Source of the DNA: an uncultured Clostridia bacterium
Lineage (GTDB): Bacteria > Bacillota > Clostridia > Oscillospirales > Ruminococcaceae
Reading direction: 5' to 3'
NCBI GenBank assembly: GCA_947629335.1
Contig: CANRDI010000003.1
Location: forward strand, 62,001 to 126,000
DNA length: 64,000 nt
The notes beneath the pieces are model-generated. The model was not told the origin of the DNA. It worked only from the letters and a program-made list of their open reading frames with translations, and made no database searches. A program made the position numbers and the translations under genes. Of this stretch, positions 1 to 7,963 are shown in pieces; positions within the stretch are counted from its first letter, which is position 1; every line of letters starts with the position of its first letter.

Positions 1-71
1 AGCAGTTCGGCTTTCGTGAGCGCCCGAATGAGGTCTGGGGCGCAGGAATGAGCCAGTGGATCTCAAAGTAA
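1..71 (+). CDS. C-terminal end of a truncated gene, product unknown
   Basis: The frame starting at base 3 is open to a TAA at 69-71 and gives a 22-residue tail ending in GMSQWISK. It ends 36 bases before the next start, with a purine-rich SD-like stretch just after the stop, so it probably shares a transcript with the zinc-ribbon gene that follows. Too little protein is present to assign a family; the rest lies outside the window. Confidence 0.4.
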   Translation, partial: QFGFRERPNEVWGAGMSQWISK

Positions 72-107
72 AGGAGCAAAATATTATTTATAAAGGAGAG
101 GTAAATT

Positions 108-572
108 ATGGAAAGATTTTGTTCAAGATGCGGTTCTCTTGTTGAAGGAAACGGCGAGTTTTGCCCGACCTGCGGCGAAAGGCTCAGCTCGGCGGTAAAT
201 CTCGAAAAGCCTGCGGCAGAAAACAATAATGCAAATTTTTATCCAAATCAAAACGCTGCTTCGGGCATGGGTACTCAAAACAGCAATTATTCCGCAATGC
301 CTAATTATCCGCAGGTTTATAACACCGTGAACTCAAATCCCGCAGGATCAATGTCCGTGGGACAATGGGTGCTGACGATATTTCTCTCGTCGCTCGGTTT
401 TATCGGATTAATTTTGCTTATTGTGTGGGGATTTGGTTCTGACGTAAATTCGCCGAGGCGAAATTATGCTCGTGCAATGCTTATCATTGATGTGATTGCC
501 ATAGGGATTGCGATCTTGTTGAGTATATTGTTCATTCTTGCAGGAATAAATTTTGATGAATATCTTTTTTAG
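108..572 (+). CDS. Zinc-ribbon membrane protein, function unknown
   Basis: A 154-residue protein. It opens with a four-cysteine zinc ribbon (C5, C8, C19, C22), followed by an Asn/Pro/Ser-rich linker to about residue 86 and two hydrophobic segments (about 87-108 and 121-147). This zinc-ribbon plus linker plus short membrane domain is common among uncharacterised Clostridia proteins; the ribbon should face the cytoplasm. The start is supported by AAAGGAGAGG eight bases upstream. A hairpin terminator follows at 607. A second, larger protein with the same N-terminal plan lies at 6210-7787. No catalytic motif is visible and I do not assign a function. Confidence 0.8.
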   Translation: MERFCSRCGSLVEGNGEFCPTCGERLSSAVNLEKPAAENNNANFYPNQNAASGMGTQNSNYSAMPNYPQVYNTVNSNPAGSMSVGQWVLTIFLSSLGFIGLILLIVWGFGSDVNSPRRNYARAMLIIDVIAIGIAILLSILFILAGINFDEYLF

Positions 573-606
573 AAATACTAATTGACGCGTCATATTTTTG
601 TTTACT

Positions 607-641
607 AAGACCCGCTTTCGGATATCGAGGGCGGGTCTTTA
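607..641. terminator. Intrinsic terminator, possibly bidirectional
   Basis: A 9-bp stem (607-615 with 631-639) whose arms are AAGACCCGC and GCGGGTCTT, with a T-run on the plus side. It sits 34 bases after the zinc-ribbon gene. It would also end any minus-strand RNA coming from 645-842. Confidence 0.75.
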
Positions 642-644
642 ATT

Positions 645-842
645 ATTAACAACATAAGCTGTTTCGGCATAAAATATCTTGCGGAAACCCGAACGGGAGA
701 ATTTTGTGCCCTGTTAAAGAGCCGAGTTCTGTTCGGATTTGCGCGGGGTAAAAACCACAGCCGCGCCGATGGTGGCAGAGCTTGTGCAATGCCCGCGAAT
801 AGCCGGAGGCTCATAACGGCTGTTTGAAATACCCAAAGGCGC
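645..842. other. Non-coding GC-rich stretch with possible RNA structure
   Basis: About 200 bases with no credible coding frame: the only open frame here has no SD and no recognisable protein. Base composition is richer in G+C than neighbouring intergenic DNA and there are short complementary segments, for example CCGAAC near 687 with GTTCGG near 732. It is flanked by a terminator (607-641) and an inverted repeat (847-925). A structured small RNA is possible on either strand, but I could not match it to a known RNA family. Confidence 0.25.
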
Positions 843-846
843 TGTT

Positions 847-925
847 GACAGTTTACGGTGTACAGTTTACGGTATGCAGTGATTGCTCTGACTTAATAAA
901 AGTTTGCTGTACACTGTATACTGTC
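847..925. repeat. Imperfect inverted repeat with GTGTACAG arms
   Basis: Two 19-base arms, 847-865 and 907-925, are reverse complements at 17 of 19 positions. The inner ends carry GTGTACAG and CTGTACAC, the same motif found at the ends of the palindromic element at 12798-12939, suggesting one dispersed family of small palindromic repeats. Confidence 0.55.
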
Positions 926-942
926 GGCTGCCAACAGGGAGA

Positions 943-972
943 GCGAGGGAATCCCGTCGGGGGTTCCCTCGC
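943..972. repeat. GC-rich hairpin
   Basis: A perfect 9-bp stem (943-951 GCGAGGGAA with 964-972) around a 12-base loop. There is no T-run directly after it, so it is not a convincing terminator. It adjoins the inverted repeat at 847-925 and may be part of the same element. Confidence 0.45.
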
Positions 973-1016
973 AATCTGTTATAAGGAAAATTGAAAACAT
1001 TTTATCCTAATAAATA

Positions 1017-1070
1017 CCGCCCTTTGTATCGTCAGTTGTCAGCTGACGAAATAAAAGGGCGGCATTTTTT
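1017..1070. terminator. Terminator downstream of the small minus-strand gene
   Basis: A long interrupted stem (1017-1035 with 1043-1062) whose outer ends are CCGCCCTTT and AAAGGGCGG. The T-run (1065-1070) is on the plus side; the minus side has a weaker T-rich tail, so it may work both ways. It lies directly after the stop of the 43-residue gene at 1069-1200. Confidence 0.6.
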
Positions 1071-1200
1071 ATTGTCTGATATAAATTCCCTGTTCTTCCA
1101 TATAGTCCTCAAGCTCCTGCTTCATATCGCGGATCTTTTCTTCGTCCTGTTTTACCTGTTCATTCTGCTTTTGCTCGGCGGTTTTTTCTTTATCGTCCAT
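1069..1200 (-). CDS. Small acidic, helical protein (43 aa), function unknown
   Basis: A 43-residue reading frame that starts MDDKEKTAEQ and ends QGIYIRQ. It is almost entirely charged and polar with heptad-like spacing, so it is probably one amphipathic helix; there are no Cys residues and no signal peptide. Support for a real gene is unusually good for its size: SD GGAGGTGA eight bases before the ATG, its own promoter (TTTACA and TATAAT, 17-base spacer, at 1233-1261) and a terminator just downstream. It follows ppk on the same strand but has a separate promoter. No family is recognised. Confidence 0.65.
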   Translation of the reverse strand: MDDKEKTAEQKQNEQVKQDEEKIRDMKQELEDYMEEQGIYIRQ

Positions 1201-1232
1201 AATATAATTCACCTCCAAAGCTCCCTATTAAA

Positions 1233-1261
1233 ATTATACAACATTTTTGCGCGTTTGTAAA
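1233..1261 (-). promoter_or_regulatory. Sigma-A promoter of the 43-aa gene
   Basis: On the minus strand TTTACA (1256-1261) and TATAAT (1233-1238) are 17 bases apart, about 33 bases before the start codon at 1200. Confidence 0.7.
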
Positions 1262-1289
1262 GAGCAGTTTGACTTTGTTTCAGATTTTT

Positions 1290-3401
1290 TTATTTCCTTA
1301 TTTTTCTTATTTTTACTCTGACAGGAATTGACGTATCGTCTGACGCGGTTTGCCCCGGCGAGTTGTCGGTATTCTGCGCGTTATTATAAGCCAGCTCGTA
1401 AAAATATATCTGCGAGTTAAGCAGAGCGCCGTCTTGCGGAACTCTGCGATAATGCCCGTCGGACATAAGCTCGCGCGCCTTTACGTTGTCTTTCATACAA
1501 GTGTTGAAGATGTTGCATACCCTGTCGGCAAGCGCCTTGTCAAGAACAGGCGCGGCAACTTCAACTCTCCGCTCGGTATTTCTCGTCATAAAGTCCGCGC
1601 TTGAAATATAAACTCTCCTGCGGTCGTTTTTACCGAAAATGTAAATTCGGCTGTGTTCAAGAAAACGCCCGACAATCGAAATCACGCGGATATTCTCGGT
1701 TTCGTTCGGAATACCCGGAATAAGACAGCATATCCCTCTCACCACAAGCTCGATCTTAACTCCTGCGCGCGACGCTTCGGCGAGCTTTTCGATAAGGTCT
1801 TTATCCGTAAGCGAGTTTATTTTTATCGCTATATAGCCGTCCTTGCCGTATGTTATCTCGTTGTCGATAAGCTCGACAATGCGGCTCTTTAAGCCCTTTG
1901 GCGCGACAAGCAGCTTATTTGTGCTTTCGACCGTGCTTGCTTCGGTGAGCGCATTGAAAACAACCGACGCGTCCGCGCCTATCTCTTTATCTGCGGTCAT
2001 AAGCGTAAGGTCGGTGTACAGCTTAGATGTTCGCTCGTTATAGTTTCCTGTGCCGACCTGAGTTATGTAGCTCACGTCAGTACCGTCGCGCAGCGTTATT
2101 AAAAGGAGCTTTGAATGAACTTTAAGTTCTTCAAGTCCGTAAATAACATTTACCCCCGCGTCTTCAAGCTGTTTTGACCAGCCGATGTTGTTTTCCTCGT
2201 CAAACCTCGCTCTCAGCTCCACGAGCGCCAGAACGTCCTTTCCGTTTTCAGCCGCCTTGTTAAGCGCGTTTATTATCTTACTGTCGCGCGCAACGCGGTA
2301 AAGCGTTATCTTGATTGACGAAACATTCGGATTTTCAGCCGCTTCGTCAAGAAGTCTGATAAACTGGTTTATGTTTTCATACGGGTAGTTTAGGAGAATG
2401 TCCTTGTGCTGAATTTGCTCTATAAGCGAAACCGAGCGAAGTATTGAGGACGGCTGCTGGGGCGAAAGCGGCTCGAAAAACAGGCTTTTTTCCTTTTCGA
2501 GCCGTTTTTCAAGAAGGTTCATAAAATTCATTGAAAGCGGGGATTTTTGCTTAAAAACAAACGAACGCTTTACGTCGAGAACTTTTGTCAAAAGCTCGGC
2601 GCTGTCGCTGTCGGGATTTCCCCAGAACTCAATGCGCACGGGCTGTAATTTCTTGCGCTTTTTCACAAGTTTTGACATAATGTCACGAAAATCAACATCA
2701 TGATCGAAAAGCGCCTCGTCAATTGAAATATCGGCATTTCTCGTAACTCTGAAAATACAGCGCGACTGGATAATAAAATTTGAAAACGCCTGTTTTGCAC
2801 AGTGGCTTATTATTTCCTCAATAAGCAGAAATTTTCCGCTTTTCGGCAAAAAGACCGCTTTCGGAAGATTTTCGGGAACGGGCAGTATTCCGAACGTACA
2901 GCGCGTTTCGGTTTTCTTTCTTATCTTACAGCCTATGTAGACCTCTCCGTTTTTGAAAAACGGAACGGGATGTTTTTTGTCAACAAGTCCCGTAAACAAA
3001 AGCGGCAAGATCTCCCGCATAAAATACGCCCTGAAAAACGCGTCCTCCTGCGGGGTAAGGCTGTTTACCGAAAGGTGTTCAACTCCGTATTCCGAAAGCC
3101 CGCTCATAATTTTTTCATATGCCTTGTCCTTTTGTGAAATGAGCCTGCGGACGCTCTCGGCAATTGCCGAGAGCTGTTCTTTCGCGGTCATATTTGTCTT
3201 GTTTTCGCGGTCTTTCGGGTCGTAGTTCATCTTGTCGAAAAGGCTTCCGACCCTTATCATAAAAAATTCGTCAAGGTTAGAGCAGAAAATGCTTACAAAT
3301 CTCAGCCGCTCAAAAAGCGGCGTGTTTTCGTCAAAGGCTTCTTCAAGCACTCTCTCGTTGAATTTCAGCCACGAAAGCTCACGGTTGTCATAAAAGCTCA
3401 T
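1290..3401 (-). CDS. ppk1: Polyphosphate kinase 1
   Basis: PPK1 reversibly transfers the terminal phosphate of ATP onto polyphosphate, building the phosphate/energy reserve. At 703 residues it has the usual family length. The N-terminus (NRELSWLKFNERVLEEA) is the PPK1 signature, and the later NLDEFFMIRVG segment is also typical. The phosphohistidine lies in VHSKLLL (about residue 429, equivalent to E. coli His435), and a second conserved His lies in the LEHSRIYIFG segment. GTGNYNERTSKLYTDL is another hallmark of the catalytic half. The start has SD GGAGGG and an extended -10 promoter upstream (3477-3485). It is transcribed away from prfB and a short gene with its own promoter follows. Confidence 0.97.
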   Translation of the reverse strand: MSFYDNRELSWLKFNERVLEEAFDENTPLFERLRFVSIFCSNLDEFFMIRVGSLFDKMNYDPKDRENKTNMTAKEQLSAIAESVRRLISQKDKAYEKIMSGLSEYGVEHLSVNSLTPQEDAFFRAYFMREILPLLFTGLVDKKHPVPFFKNGEVYIGCKIRKKTETRCTFGILPVPENLPKAVFLPKSGKFLLIEEIISHCAKQAFSNFIIQSRCIFRVTRNADISIDEALFDHDVDFRDIMSKLVKKRKKLQPVRIEFWGNPDSDSAELLTKVLDVKRSFVFKQKSPLSMNFMNLLEKRLEKEKSLFFEPLSPQQPSSILRSVSLIEQIQHKDILLNYPYENINQFIRLLDEAAENPNVSSIKITLYRVARDSKIINALNKAAENGKDVLALVELRARFDEENNIGWSKQLEDAGVNVIYGLEELKVHSKLLLITLRDGTDVSYITQVGTGNYNERTSKLYTDLTLMTADKEIGADASVVFNALTEASTVESTNKLLVAPKGLKSRIVELIDNEITYGKDGYIAIKINSLTDKDLIEKLAEASRAGVKIELVVRGICCLIPGIPNETENIRVISIVGRFLEHSRIYIFGKNDRRRVYISSADFMTRNTERRVEVAAPVLDKALADRVCNIFNTCMKDNVKARELMSDGHYRRVPQDGALLNSQIYFYELAYNNAQNTDNSPGQTASDDTSIPVRVKIRKIRK

Positions 3402-3476
3402 TTTTATTCCCTCCGATTTTACTCTGCTTATTAAATAGTCAAATTTCAGACTGTTGAGAGATCCTCAGATACGCGC

Positions 3477-3485
3477 ATTATACCA
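3477..3485 (-). promoter_or_regulatory. Extended -10 promoter of ppk1
   Basis: The minus strand reads TGGTATAAT at 3485-3477, a consensus extended -10. The -35 region is poor, which is usual for this class. It lies about 75 bases before the ppk1 start. Confidence 0.5.
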
Positions 3486-3511
3486 TTCGGGCAAAACGCT
3501 GCGCGAATGCT

Positions 3512-3553
3512 AAAACGGCTTGTCAATCAGCATTTGCGGCTGTTGACAAGCCG
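3512..3553 (-). terminator. Terminator of prfB
   Basis: A perfect 11-bp stem (3543-3553 with 3516-3526; arms CGGCTTGTCAA and TTGACAAGCCG) with a short T-run on the minus strand, 37 bases beyond the prfB stop. Confidence 0.7.
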
Positions 3554-3589
3554 ATTATACAGCATACGGGGTTCTTTAAACAGTCCGAA

Positions 3590-4696
3590 TTACTTTCGAG
3601 CCTGCATTTTAAGATAAGCGTTTATAAATCCGTCCAGATCCCCGTCCATAACGGCGTTTATATTTCCGTTTTCAAAGCTCGTGCGGTGGTCTTTGGCGAG
3701 GGTATACGGCATAAATACATACGAACGTATCTGACTTCCCCACTCGATTTTAAGCTGTTCGCCTTTAATGTCGGAAATTTTGTCGAGATGTTCCTGTTCT
3801 TTTATCTGTACGAGCTTACTCATCAGCATCTTCATTGCAAAATCGCGGTTCTGCACCTGCGAGCGCTGCGTCTGGCAGGCTGTTACAATGCCCGTGGGCT
3901 TGTGTATAAGCCTTACCGCCGAGCTTGTTTTGTTTATGTGCTGACCGCCCGCGCCGCTGGAGCGGAAAACTTCCATTTCAATGTCCTCCGGACGAATTTC
4001 AACGGAAATATCTTTTTCAAGCTCAGGCATAACTTCTACGGAAGCAAAACTCGTGTGCCTGCGGCCTGCCGCGTCAAACGGCGAAACTCTTACCAGACGG
4101 TGAACGCCGTGTTCGCTTTTTAGAAAACCGTAGGCATTATAGCCCTCTATATGGATAGACGCGCTTTTAATTCCCGCCTCGTCGCCGTCAAGAATGTCGA
4201 GAATTTCGGTTTTAAACCCGTGGGAATCCGCCCACTTTGTGTACATTCTCACCAACATCGACACCCAGTCCTGCGCCTCGGTTCCGCCCGCGCCCGCATG
4301 GAACGACAAAATTGCGTTCGAGCTGTCGTATTCGCCCGTAAGCAGCGTTGACAGCTTCTGTTCTTCGAGCGAGGTCTTTACCGCCTGCGCGAGCGTTTTT
4401 ACCTCGTCGAGCATACTTTCGTCGTTTTCTTCTTCCGCAAGCTCTATCATTGTCAAAACGTCGTCGCGGTTTGAGCAGAGTTTTGAGTACTGTTCGATAG
4501 TCTGCTTATATCTGCCGATCTGCCGCAGTATCTCGCTCGATTTTTCCGCATCGTCCCAGAAATTCGGCTCGGTTGTTTTCATTTCAAGCTCGTCGAGCTT
4601 TATCTTTACCGCGTCAAGATCAAGCGCCGAGCGCAGGTCGTCAAGTTCCGGCTTTAAATTTTCCATTTCAAGACGGGTCTCATCATATTGTATCAT
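3590..4696 (-). CDS. prfB: Peptide chain release factor 2
   Basis: RF2 recognises UAA and UGA in the ribosomal A site and triggers peptide release. All key motifs are present: the stop-codon reading SPF in VRVSPFDAAGRRHTS and the catalytic GGQ in SSGAGGQHINKTSS. At 368 residues it is full length (E. coli RF2 is 365). In many bacteria prfB carries an internal UGA and a +1 frameshift near codon 25; here that region reads straight through as LRSALDLDAV with no stop and no CUU-UGA-C, so this copy lacks that autoregulation. The start has AAAGGA eight bases upstream. A terminator follows at 3512-3553. Confidence 0.97.
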   Translation of the reverse strand: MIQYDETRLEMENLKPELDDLRSALDLDAVKIKLDELEMKTTEPNFWDDAEKSSEILRQIGRYKQTIEQYSKLCSNRDDVLTMIELAEEENDESMLDEVKTLAQAVKTSLEEQKLSTLLTGEYDSSNAILSFHAGAGGTEAQDWVSMLVRMYTKWADSHGFKTEILDILDGDEAGIKSASIHIEGYNAYGFLKSEHGVHRLVRVSPFDAAGRRHTSFASVEVMPELEKDISVEIRPEDIEMEVFRSSGAGGQHINKTSSAVRLIHKPTGIVTACQTQRSQVQNRDFAMKMLMSKLVQIKEQEHLDKISDIKGEQLKIEWGSQIRSYVFMPYTLAKDHRTSFENGNINAVMDGDLDGFINAYLKMQARK

Positions 4697-4842
4697 AAAT
4701 TATTTCCTTTCGTTACTGTGTTATTGTCGTCAATTAAAAACAATAATCCCGTCAGTAACGCCTGTGCATTGAAAAGATTTGCATTAAAATCAGCCTTTCG
4801 GTTTAGTCGGAGCTTGTTATATCAAGCGCTAAAGCATAAGTA

Positions 4843-4870
4843 TCCGGAATGCAGAAAAAATTCTGCCGGA
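4843..4870 (-). terminator. Possible terminator after the aldolase-family gene
   Basis: An imperfect stem, with TCCGG at one end pairing with CCGGA at the other and an inner CAGAA/TTCTG match around a T-rich loop, lies about 38 bases past the stop at 4908. The T-run is in the loop rather than after the stem, so the call is weak. Confidence 0.3.
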
Positions 4871-4907
4871 GATTTTCAAAAGAGGATTTAAATTTCCTAA
4901 AATGTTC

Positions 4908-5885
4908 TCAGAAGTTTTCAAGGAGCTGTTTATAAAATTCGCTGTAATCCTTGCGATTCTCGGCAGTGAACTGCATAGCTTCGCGCGGGTGGCGGTTGAG
5001 CTGTCCCGTCATCATGTATTGCAGGTCATAGCCCCATACAACTCCCGAATTTTTCAGCGGTATCATATATTTCTCGATAAATTCAAGCAGCGGGAAAATA
5101 CTGTATTTCGGGTTTTTCAGAAATCCCAAAAGCAGCTCCATAGCGCAGTTTCCTGCGCCTCTGCCCATTGCCAGAGCCGTTCCGTCGAGATAAGAAACTC
5201 CCAGCGAAAGCGTTTCAATGGTGTTTGCAAAAGCAAGGTTCTGGTTATTGTGACCGTGAAAACCGACTTTCTTTCCGTTTGCCTCGGCAAATTCGAGATA
5301 TTTCGCCGCCAAATCTCCCGCGTTTTCGGGAAACAGCGAGCCATAGCTGTCCACAAGATAAATAACGTCAACCGAGCTTTTTGAGATCATATCGAGCGCT
5401 TCGTTTATCTGGTTGAGGTTCGCCTGTGAAATTGCCATAATGTTGCAGCAGGTTTCATAGCCGAGAGCGTGAAGATGCTCTATCATCTCAATCGCCGCAG
5501 GTATCTGGTGGATATAGCACGCAACGCGCACCATATCGATAACGCTGTCCTTTTTCGGCAGGAAATCTTCTTTGAAGTCGCAGCGCCCGACATCCGCCAT
5601 AACGGAAATTTTCATATCGGAAATGTTTTCGCCTACGATAGAGCGGATATCTTCTTCGTCGCAGAATTTCCACTTTCCGAAATCGCTTTTCTTAAACATA
5701 TTCTTGCTTGCTTTATATCCGAATTCCATATAGTCTATCCCGCACTTTATATTCGCCTTGTAAAGCGCGGTCACAAACTCGTCCGTGAATTCAAAATTGT
5801 TGCATAATCCTCCGTCGCGGATCGTTGCATCGAGAACCTTTACGTCGGTTCTTACGCTCATTAAGTTACCTTTTCTGTCCGGCAT
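4908..5885 (-). CDS. HMG-CoA lyase/4-hydroxy-2-oxovalerate aldolase-like enzyme (DRE-TIM superfamily)
   Basis: A TIM-barrel enzyme of the DRE-TIM metallolyase superfamily. The hallmark is VLDATIRDGGLCNNFEF near the N-terminus (a D-x-T-x-R-D-G-G variant of the DRE motif); the metal-binding VGFHGHNNQNLAFANT and the DGTALAMGRGAGNC segment follow. Members catalyse aldol-type C-C bond cleavage or condensation with a divalent metal; the substrate cannot be read from sequence. I place the start at the ATG at 5885 because GAGGTG lies six bases upstream (325 aa); a later ATG at 5861 with AAAAGG is an alternative. It has its own promoter (5994-6021) and no biosynthetic neighbours. Similar stand-alone aldolase proteins in some bacteria sit in polysaccharide loci. 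Confidence 0.85.
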   Translation of the reverse strand: MPDRKGNLMSVRTDVKVLDATIRDGGLCNNFEFTDEFVTALYKANIKCGIDYMEFGYKASKNMFKKSDFGKWKFCDEEDIRSIVGENISDMKISVMADVGRCDFKEDFLPKKDSVIDMVRVACYIHQIPAAIEMIEHLHALGYETCCNIMAISQANLNQINEALDMISKSSVDVIYLVDSYGSLFPENAGDLAAKYLEFAEANGKKVGFHGHNNQNLAFANTIETLSLGVSYLDGTALAMGRGAGNCAMELLLGFLKNPKYSIFPLLEFIEKYMIPLKNSGVVWGYDLQYMMTGQLNRHPREAMQFTAENRKDYSEFYKQLLENF

Positions 5886-5993
5886 TTTTTGCACCTCGTT
5901 AAAGTAAAATTTTTATTTGACAATTCTGTCCGTACCGCCTTTCGCAAGTTTTCGCCTTAAACTTCATACTTTCGTCAGGCAATACCTATACAT

Positions 5994-6021
5994 ATTATAC
6001 CACTATTTACAAAAAAATCAA
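5994..6021 (-). promoter_or_regulatory. Promoter of the aldolase-family gene
   Basis: On the minus strand TTGATT (6016-6021) and TATAAT (5994-5999) are 16 bases apart, and the -10 is extended (TGGTATAAT). The 5' leader would be about 100 bases. Confidence 0.6.
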
Positions 6022-6055
6022 GTACCGAATTAAAGAACTTTTTTACAAAAATATA

Positions 6056-6084
6056 TTGCAATTATTAAAAAATAATAGTATAAT
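6056..6084 (+). promoter_or_regulatory. Promoter of the zinc-ribbon protein gene at 6210
   Basis: TTGCAA (6056-6061) and TATAAT (6079-6084) with a 17-base A/T-rich spacer. It leaves a leader of about 120 bases in which no structure is obvious. Confidence 0.65.
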
Positions 6085-6209
6085 AAAAAGGAAATATTTT
6101 ATTGCGGAAAATAGATCGGAAATAAAATCAGCTTGTATAAAAGCCCAATTTCAGTCTTTCTCTACAGCCTGATTTAAATTTACTTTTATTTGATTTGCGA
6201 GGTGTTTAT

Positions 6210-7787
6210 ATGATTTGCCCAAATTGTAAAAATGAAATTCCCGACGGCGTTAAGTTTTGTATGCATTGCGGCGCTAATGTCGGTTCGGCAGAGCCTGTTT
6301 CGAGCGAGCCTGCTCCCGCAGAAACTGCTGCGGAAGAGTATGCCTTTATCGAAGAAGAGCCTGTTATTGTAGAAGAAAGCTCTCCTGCCGCGGATATTCC
6401 CGTAATGAATACCGAAAGCTCGGCAAATAGCTCAGCGAGTATGGAAAACTCGGTAAATGCGCCGGCGGCTGATACATATGCGAATAACGTCGATCAGATC
6501 GTAGCCGAGGCTCTTGCTCCCCGCGGCGCAGCGACCGCAGTCGAAAACGCTCCCGAAATGCCCGTCGGAAATACGGCGGCGGTCGATTATTCTATGCCTC
6601 AAAGCGCAATGCCCGAAACGGAGAAAAAACCGAGGAAAAAGCTCAATATCCCTGTGACAGTTCTGATATGTATTTTGTTCGGAATATTGATAACGGCGTT
6701 TGCGGCTGTTTCGGTCGCTGTTTCTTCCGTAAGACAAACGCTTAAAAGAGAAGCGCTTTCCGCTGAGATCAAAGATCTTGAGTTTGGAAGCATTGTTGTG
6801 GGAGATATGGAATTTGCGGCTGATTTTGTCAATGCAGGAAGGCTTGAAAATGACTCCACGCTTAGCGATTACATAAAAGTTATGCTTGAGGATTACGAGA
6901 AAAACATTGCACAGGGAATTCTCGAAGCAAATAACGTCAGCATAAGCGATATCGACAGTTTGTACGGGGTAGATCTTGAAGCGTTTGTTGATAAGATAGA
7001 TGGGGTAGACAGCGTAGACGATCTTGATATCGACACGCTTATTGAAAATTTTTCAAAGTTTGATAAAGAAGAGATAAACATTATCATTGATAAATATTCA
7101 AATGATGATTTCCCTGAGCTTACGTTTGATATAGATAAGGATATGGTAGATGATTATCTGGACGAAGAGGGTTCTCCCGCAAGGGAATATGTGAGCGAAA
7201 TAGTAAATGCATATGAAAGCTATCTGCTTACGGGAGATGATTCGAAGCCGCTGTCAAAGGATAAGCTGAGCGCATTCGCCGAAGAAAGCGTAGAATATAT
7301 CCTTGACGGAATGGACAGAAGTTTTATTAACGAGATAAACAGCGAAATGGATAAAGTCGTAACCGACAACAGAAAAACGATAGAAGGATATAATCCTTCC
7401 GCGCTGTTTGAATCCATAGGAGTATCTCCTTCGCTGATACTGTCGTTAATAACGGTATTTGCCGCACTCGGACTGGCTGTGGCGCTTGCCGTAGTTATCG
7501 GCATAATTTCAAAACGCATAGACGCTGCCGTTATAACGCTCGGTGTTTCGTTTTTAATCACCGGCGGCGCTGCTTTAGTTGTAAATCTACTCAATTTGTC
7601 TGCAATAACCGGCTTGAAATACTCTGTAATCAGCAAGACCGCGACAAAGCTCTTTAGCAAAACTTTTGCCGCAGATTTCACCTCAATGGGCATACGTTCT
7701 TTGATCGTAGGAGTTTTGCTTATCGCGGCGGTCGTTGTTGTTAAAGTTATTGTCCGTGCAGTAAGAAATAAGAAACAGACAACATAA
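6210..7787 (+). CDS. Zinc-ribbon multi-pass membrane protein, function unknown
   Basis: 525 residues. The N-terminal zinc ribbon uses C3, C6, C17 and C20 (MICPNC...FCMHCG). An acidic, Ala/Pro/Glu-rich linker follows to about residue 135, then one membrane segment (about 145-170), a strongly acidic helical domain of roughly 230 residues that is likely extracytoplasmic, and three C-terminal membrane segments between about 400 and 515. It resembles the smaller protein at 108-572 in layout only. The start is set at 6210, not the upstream in-frame TTG, because GAGGTG lies five bases before this ATG. It has its own promoter (6056-6084) and terminator (7859-7897), so it is monocistronic. No enzyme motif is visible. 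Confidence 0.8.
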   Translation: MICPNCKNEIPDGVKFCMHCGANVGSAEPVSSEPAPAETAAEEYAFIEEEPVIVEESSPAADIPVMNTESSANSSASMENSVNAPAADTYANNVDQIVAEALAPRGAATAVENAPEMPVGNTAAVDYSMPQSAMPETEKKPRKKLNIPVTVLICILFGILITAFAAVSVAVSSVRQTLKREALSAEIKDLEFGSIVVGDMEFAADFVNAGRLENDSTLSDYIKVMLEDYEKNIAQGILEANNVSISDIDSLYGVDLEAFVDKIDGVDSVDDLDIDTLIENFSKFDKEEINIIIDKYSNDDFPELTFDIDKDMVDDYLDEEGSPAREYVSEIVNAYESYLLTGDDSKPLSKDKLSAFAEESVEYILDGMDRSFINEINSEMDKVVTDNRKTIEGYNPSALFESIGVSPSLILSLITVFAALGLAVALAVVIGIISKRIDAAVITLGVSFLITGGAALVVNLLNLSAITGLKYSVISKTATKLFSKTFAADFTSMGIRSLIVGVLLIAAVVVVKVIVRAVRNKKQTT

Positions 7788-7858
7788 ATTGCCGATAAAG
7801 TTTTAGTTTTGATTTGTTATGCAGTCTTACATAATTTATTTTCGGCATAAACAAAACG

Positions 7859-7897
7859 GTGCGGGAGAACTTTCGTTTCTCCCGCACTCTGTTTTTT
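7859..7897. terminator. Strong terminator between two convergent genes
   Basis: A perfect 11-bp GC-rich stem (7859-7869 with 7877-7887, GTGCGGGAGAA at one side) followed by TTTTTT at 7892-7897. The minus side is also T-rich, so it probably serves both the 6210 gene and lgt, which converge on it. Confidence 0.85.
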
Positions 7898-7963
7898 GCA
7901 TTTGCCGAGGGCAAGTCGGATAAAAGCCTTGAAATTAGGTTTCTCTGTTTATAAACAAAACAT

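Noticed and set aside
991..1260. 89-aa plus-strand frame
   Set aside because: It runs antisense to the well-supported 43-residue minus-strand gene and through its terminator, and lacks an SD.
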